From contig URAQ01000111.1 of NCBI GenBank assembly GCA_900545875.1, positions 1-6,027 on the forward strand: a stretch of 6,027 nucleotides of DNA. The letters run 5' to 3'. Below, piece by piece: positions 5,897-6,027 of the stretch. The DNA is from an uncultured Collinsella sp. GTDB taxonomy: Bacteria > Actinomycetota > Coriobacteriia > Coriobacteriales > Coriobacteriaceae. The position numbers and the translations under genes were made by a program. Under the pieces are notes generated by a model, which did no database searches, was not told the DNA's origin, and saw nothing but the letters and a program-made list of their open reading frames with translations. Every line of letters begins with the position of its first letter. Within the stretch, counting starts at the first letter, position 1.

Positions 5897-6027
5897 CGCA
5901 CCCCATAGGACCCATTGCTGCATGGCGGAAAATAGGTCCTCAGCATCCCCCAGATGCATTCCCGAGAACATCACGTTTGAATTAGCGATGGACACGGCAA
6001 ACAAAAGGGCCCGAGCGTTATTTGCTC
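5813..6027 (-). other. Open frame entering from the right edge, possible gene 3' end or remnant
   Basis: The minus-strand frame is open from the window edge to a TAG at 5813-5815, about 71 codons. It is fairly hydrophobic (for example QQWVLWGAPCIFWSILQFEL) and I recognise no family. Third-position GC is about 61% by hand count, not strong evidence for coding. The last part, from about 5896 down, lies inside the candidate inverted-repeat element, so a true gene may have had its end replaced by an insertion. It may also be chance. No start is visible in the window that can be supported. Confidence 0.25.

Larger units (their letters stand above)
5446..6027. other. Long stretch without a confident gene
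   Basis: Open frames on both strands here are short, overlap one another and lack ribosome sites or recognisable protein families. What can be seen: the palindrome near 5519, TTGCATA repeated twice 21 bp apart (5586-5592 and 5607-5613), the inverted 26-bp motif pair, and the edge-truncated open frame listed separately. No tRNA or rRNA pattern was noticed. Confidence 0.6.

Noticed and set aside
5988..6027. ATG at 5988 that could open a plus-strand gene running off the right edge
   Set aside because: Only 13 codons are visible, no Shine-Dalgarno precedes it, and the opposite strand is equally open.

Overview
The window (about 57% GC by eye) looks like a chromosomal segment from a high-GC gut anaerobe. 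Gene content and style fit the Coriobacteriia, possibly Collinsella: PTS sugar uptake, a flavodoxin/ferredoxin protein, G-rich Shine-Dalgarno sites and GGGGAC-type palindromes. The taxonomic guess is inference; no rRNA or marker gene is present. Every confident gene is on the minus strand, so transcription runs from right to left.

Positions 1-4452 hold one alpha-glucoside-phosphate utilisation operon. In transcription order: an RNA-switch-like leader (4365-4452); a stand-alone EIIA-Glc domain protein (crr-like, 3827-4339); a BglG/LicT-family antiterminator with all four PRD histidines (2954-3820); an EIICB permease of the glucose/alpha-glucoside PTS family (1238-2854); and a GH4 6-phospho-alpha-glucosidase that runs off the left edge (1-1234). 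The model: EIICB with EIIA imports and phosphorylates a maltose-like disaccharide, the GH4 enzyme splits it into glucose 6-phosphate and a sugar, and the antiterminator, itself encoded in the operon, senses PTS flux and opens the leader. The leader supports this: a GTTAC-containing hairpin shares five bases with one arm of a distal 11-bp stem, so the two cannot form together.

Positions 4556-4671 hold a compact repeat: two related 18-mers, each carrying a GGGAC core, followed by a 65-bp near-perfect palindrome. It resembles a REP/RAYT-type element and may also end transcription of the next gene. That gene (4684-5445) encodes a flavodoxin-like domain fused to two [4Fe-4S] ferredoxin motifs. A G/C palindrome lies over its probable promoter.

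Positions 5446-6027 contain no confident gene. The best structure there is a pair of inverted 26-bp motifs (5660-5685 and 5871-5896) enclosing about 185 bp, with the 7-bp direct repeat ACCCCAT just outside both ends. This is what a small non-autonomous (MITE-like) insertion would look like. A minus-strand open frame enters from the right edge and ends at 5813; it could be the tail of a gene that runs into this element.
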